NCBI GenBank assembly: GCA_927441425.1
Contig: CAKMKG010000010.1
Location: forward strand, 62,001 to 126,000
Length of the DNA stretch: 64,000 bases
Direction of reading: 5' to 3'
From: an uncultured Bacillota bacterium
GTDB lineage: Bacteria; Bacillota; Clostridia; Peptostreptococcales; Anaerovoracaceae
Of this stretch, positions 63,655-64,000 are shown piece by piece. A program made the position numbers and the translations under genes. The stretch's first letter is position 1; each line of letters opens with the position of its first letter. The notes below the pieces were generated by a model, which saw nothing but the letters and a program-made list of their open reading frames with translations, was not told the DNA's origin and ran no database searches.

Positions 63655-64000
63655 ATGAGTGAGACTTTAAAACTGGATCTGTCGCGTTCCTTGCTTGGAC
63701 CGCAGACAATCACCGCCAGTCAGGCAGAACTTGAAGCCGCAAAAAATAGACTGTGGTCAGGGAAAGAGCCCTTTACGGGCTGGGTCAATCTGCCCTTTGC
63801 CTATGATAAAATGGAATTGAAAGAAATATTAGCAGCCGCGGAAAAAATCCGAAAGCAATGCGAGGTATTGATCGTAATCGGCATCGGGGGTTCTTATCTG
63901 GGTGCCCAAGCTGCCATCAGCGCACTGAAGGCCGGAAATGATTCTGCGCCGGAGATCTATTTTGCCGGACAGAATCTGAGCGGAACCTATCATAAGGAAC
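63655..64000 (+). CDS. pgi: Glucose-6-phosphate isomerase, 5' part
   Basis: The first 115 codons, cut by the window edge. RBS AAGGAGG 9 nt before [22 protein letters not shown] and [18 protein letters not shown] (the sugar-phosphate loop) are the family signature. It feeds fructose-6-phosphate, the precursor of UDP-GlcNAc, into sugar nucleotide synthesis, and may be co-transcribed with pglF (17 bp apart). Confidence 0.92.
   Translation, partial: MSETLKLDLSRSLLGPQTITASQAELEAAKNRLWSGKEPFTGWVNLPFAYDKMELKEILAAAEKIRKQCEVLIVIGIGGSYLGAQAAISALKAGNDSAPEIYFAGQNLSGTYHKE

Overview
The window looks like a chromosomal segment of an anaerobic, monoderm Firmicute of the class Clostridia. The evidence is a set of S-layer-homology (SLH) wall proteins, strong AGGAGG-type ribosome sites with some TTG/GTG starts, consensus sigma-A promoters, a UPF0371/DUF1846 protein, a NiaR repressor and an anaerobic type of FAD dehydrogenase pair ending in DUF1667. 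A family-level guess (Anaerovorax/Peptostreptococcales relatives) is possible but cannot be settled from sequence alone.

Layout. 1-1473: DUF1846 gene on the minus strand, running off the left edge. 1.8-23.1 kb: a surface-protein region with seven SLH proteins (1804, 9713c, 12508c, 15613, 18122, 18767, 20723), one 2047-residue secreted protein and one small Fe-S protein. The last SLH gene (20723-23104) has a consensus promoter, a long leader with a stable hairpin, a strong ribosome site and a perfect terminator, which fits the main S-layer protein. 23.2-48.1 kb: one uninterrupted plus-strand glycan operon of 23 genes, visibly more AT-rich than its flanks, opened by an EPS-type MarR regulator with a palindrome on its own promoter and closed by a terminator that overlaps the last stop codon. 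A convergent O-antigen ligase/polymerase gene (48105-50063) follows.

How the glycan genes fit together. Three amino-sugar routes can be read. (1) WbpE/WbpD/WbpB-like enzymes plus a WbpG/HisH/HisF-type amidotransferase set point to a 2,3-diamino uronic acid carrying an acetamidino group. (2) A 4,6-dehydratase-like SDR, an aminotransferase, a NeuD-like acyltransferase, an FkbH-like protein, an acyl carrier protein and a methyltransferase point to a 4-amino-4,6-dideoxy sugar with an unusual acyl group. (3) PglC/PglD/PglE(LegC)-like enzymes, with PglF 14 kb further on at 61746, point to bacillosamine as the first sugar on the lipid carrier. Two glycosyltransferases, a CapK-like ligase, a fused oxidoreductase, a heparinase/alginate-lyase-like protein and a WecC-type dehydrogenase complete the operon; a MurJ-family flippase is the only flippase candidate. 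Placed next to the S-layer genes, this is most simply an S-layer or wall-polymer glycosylation island (inference).

50-64 kb: a stalk-domain secreted protein, a TolC-like periplasmic-coil protein (odd for a monoderm), a 164-bp inverted-repeat element, a ketopantoate reductase, a TPR-membrane protein overlapping a PP2C-like phosphatase, a tRNA-Val(GAC) with C33, a secreted transglutaminase with degenerate SLH modules, NiaR, a two-gene FAD dehydrogenase operon, PglF and the start of glucose-6-phosphate isomerase. No CRISPR array, prophage, transposase or rRNA gene was seen.
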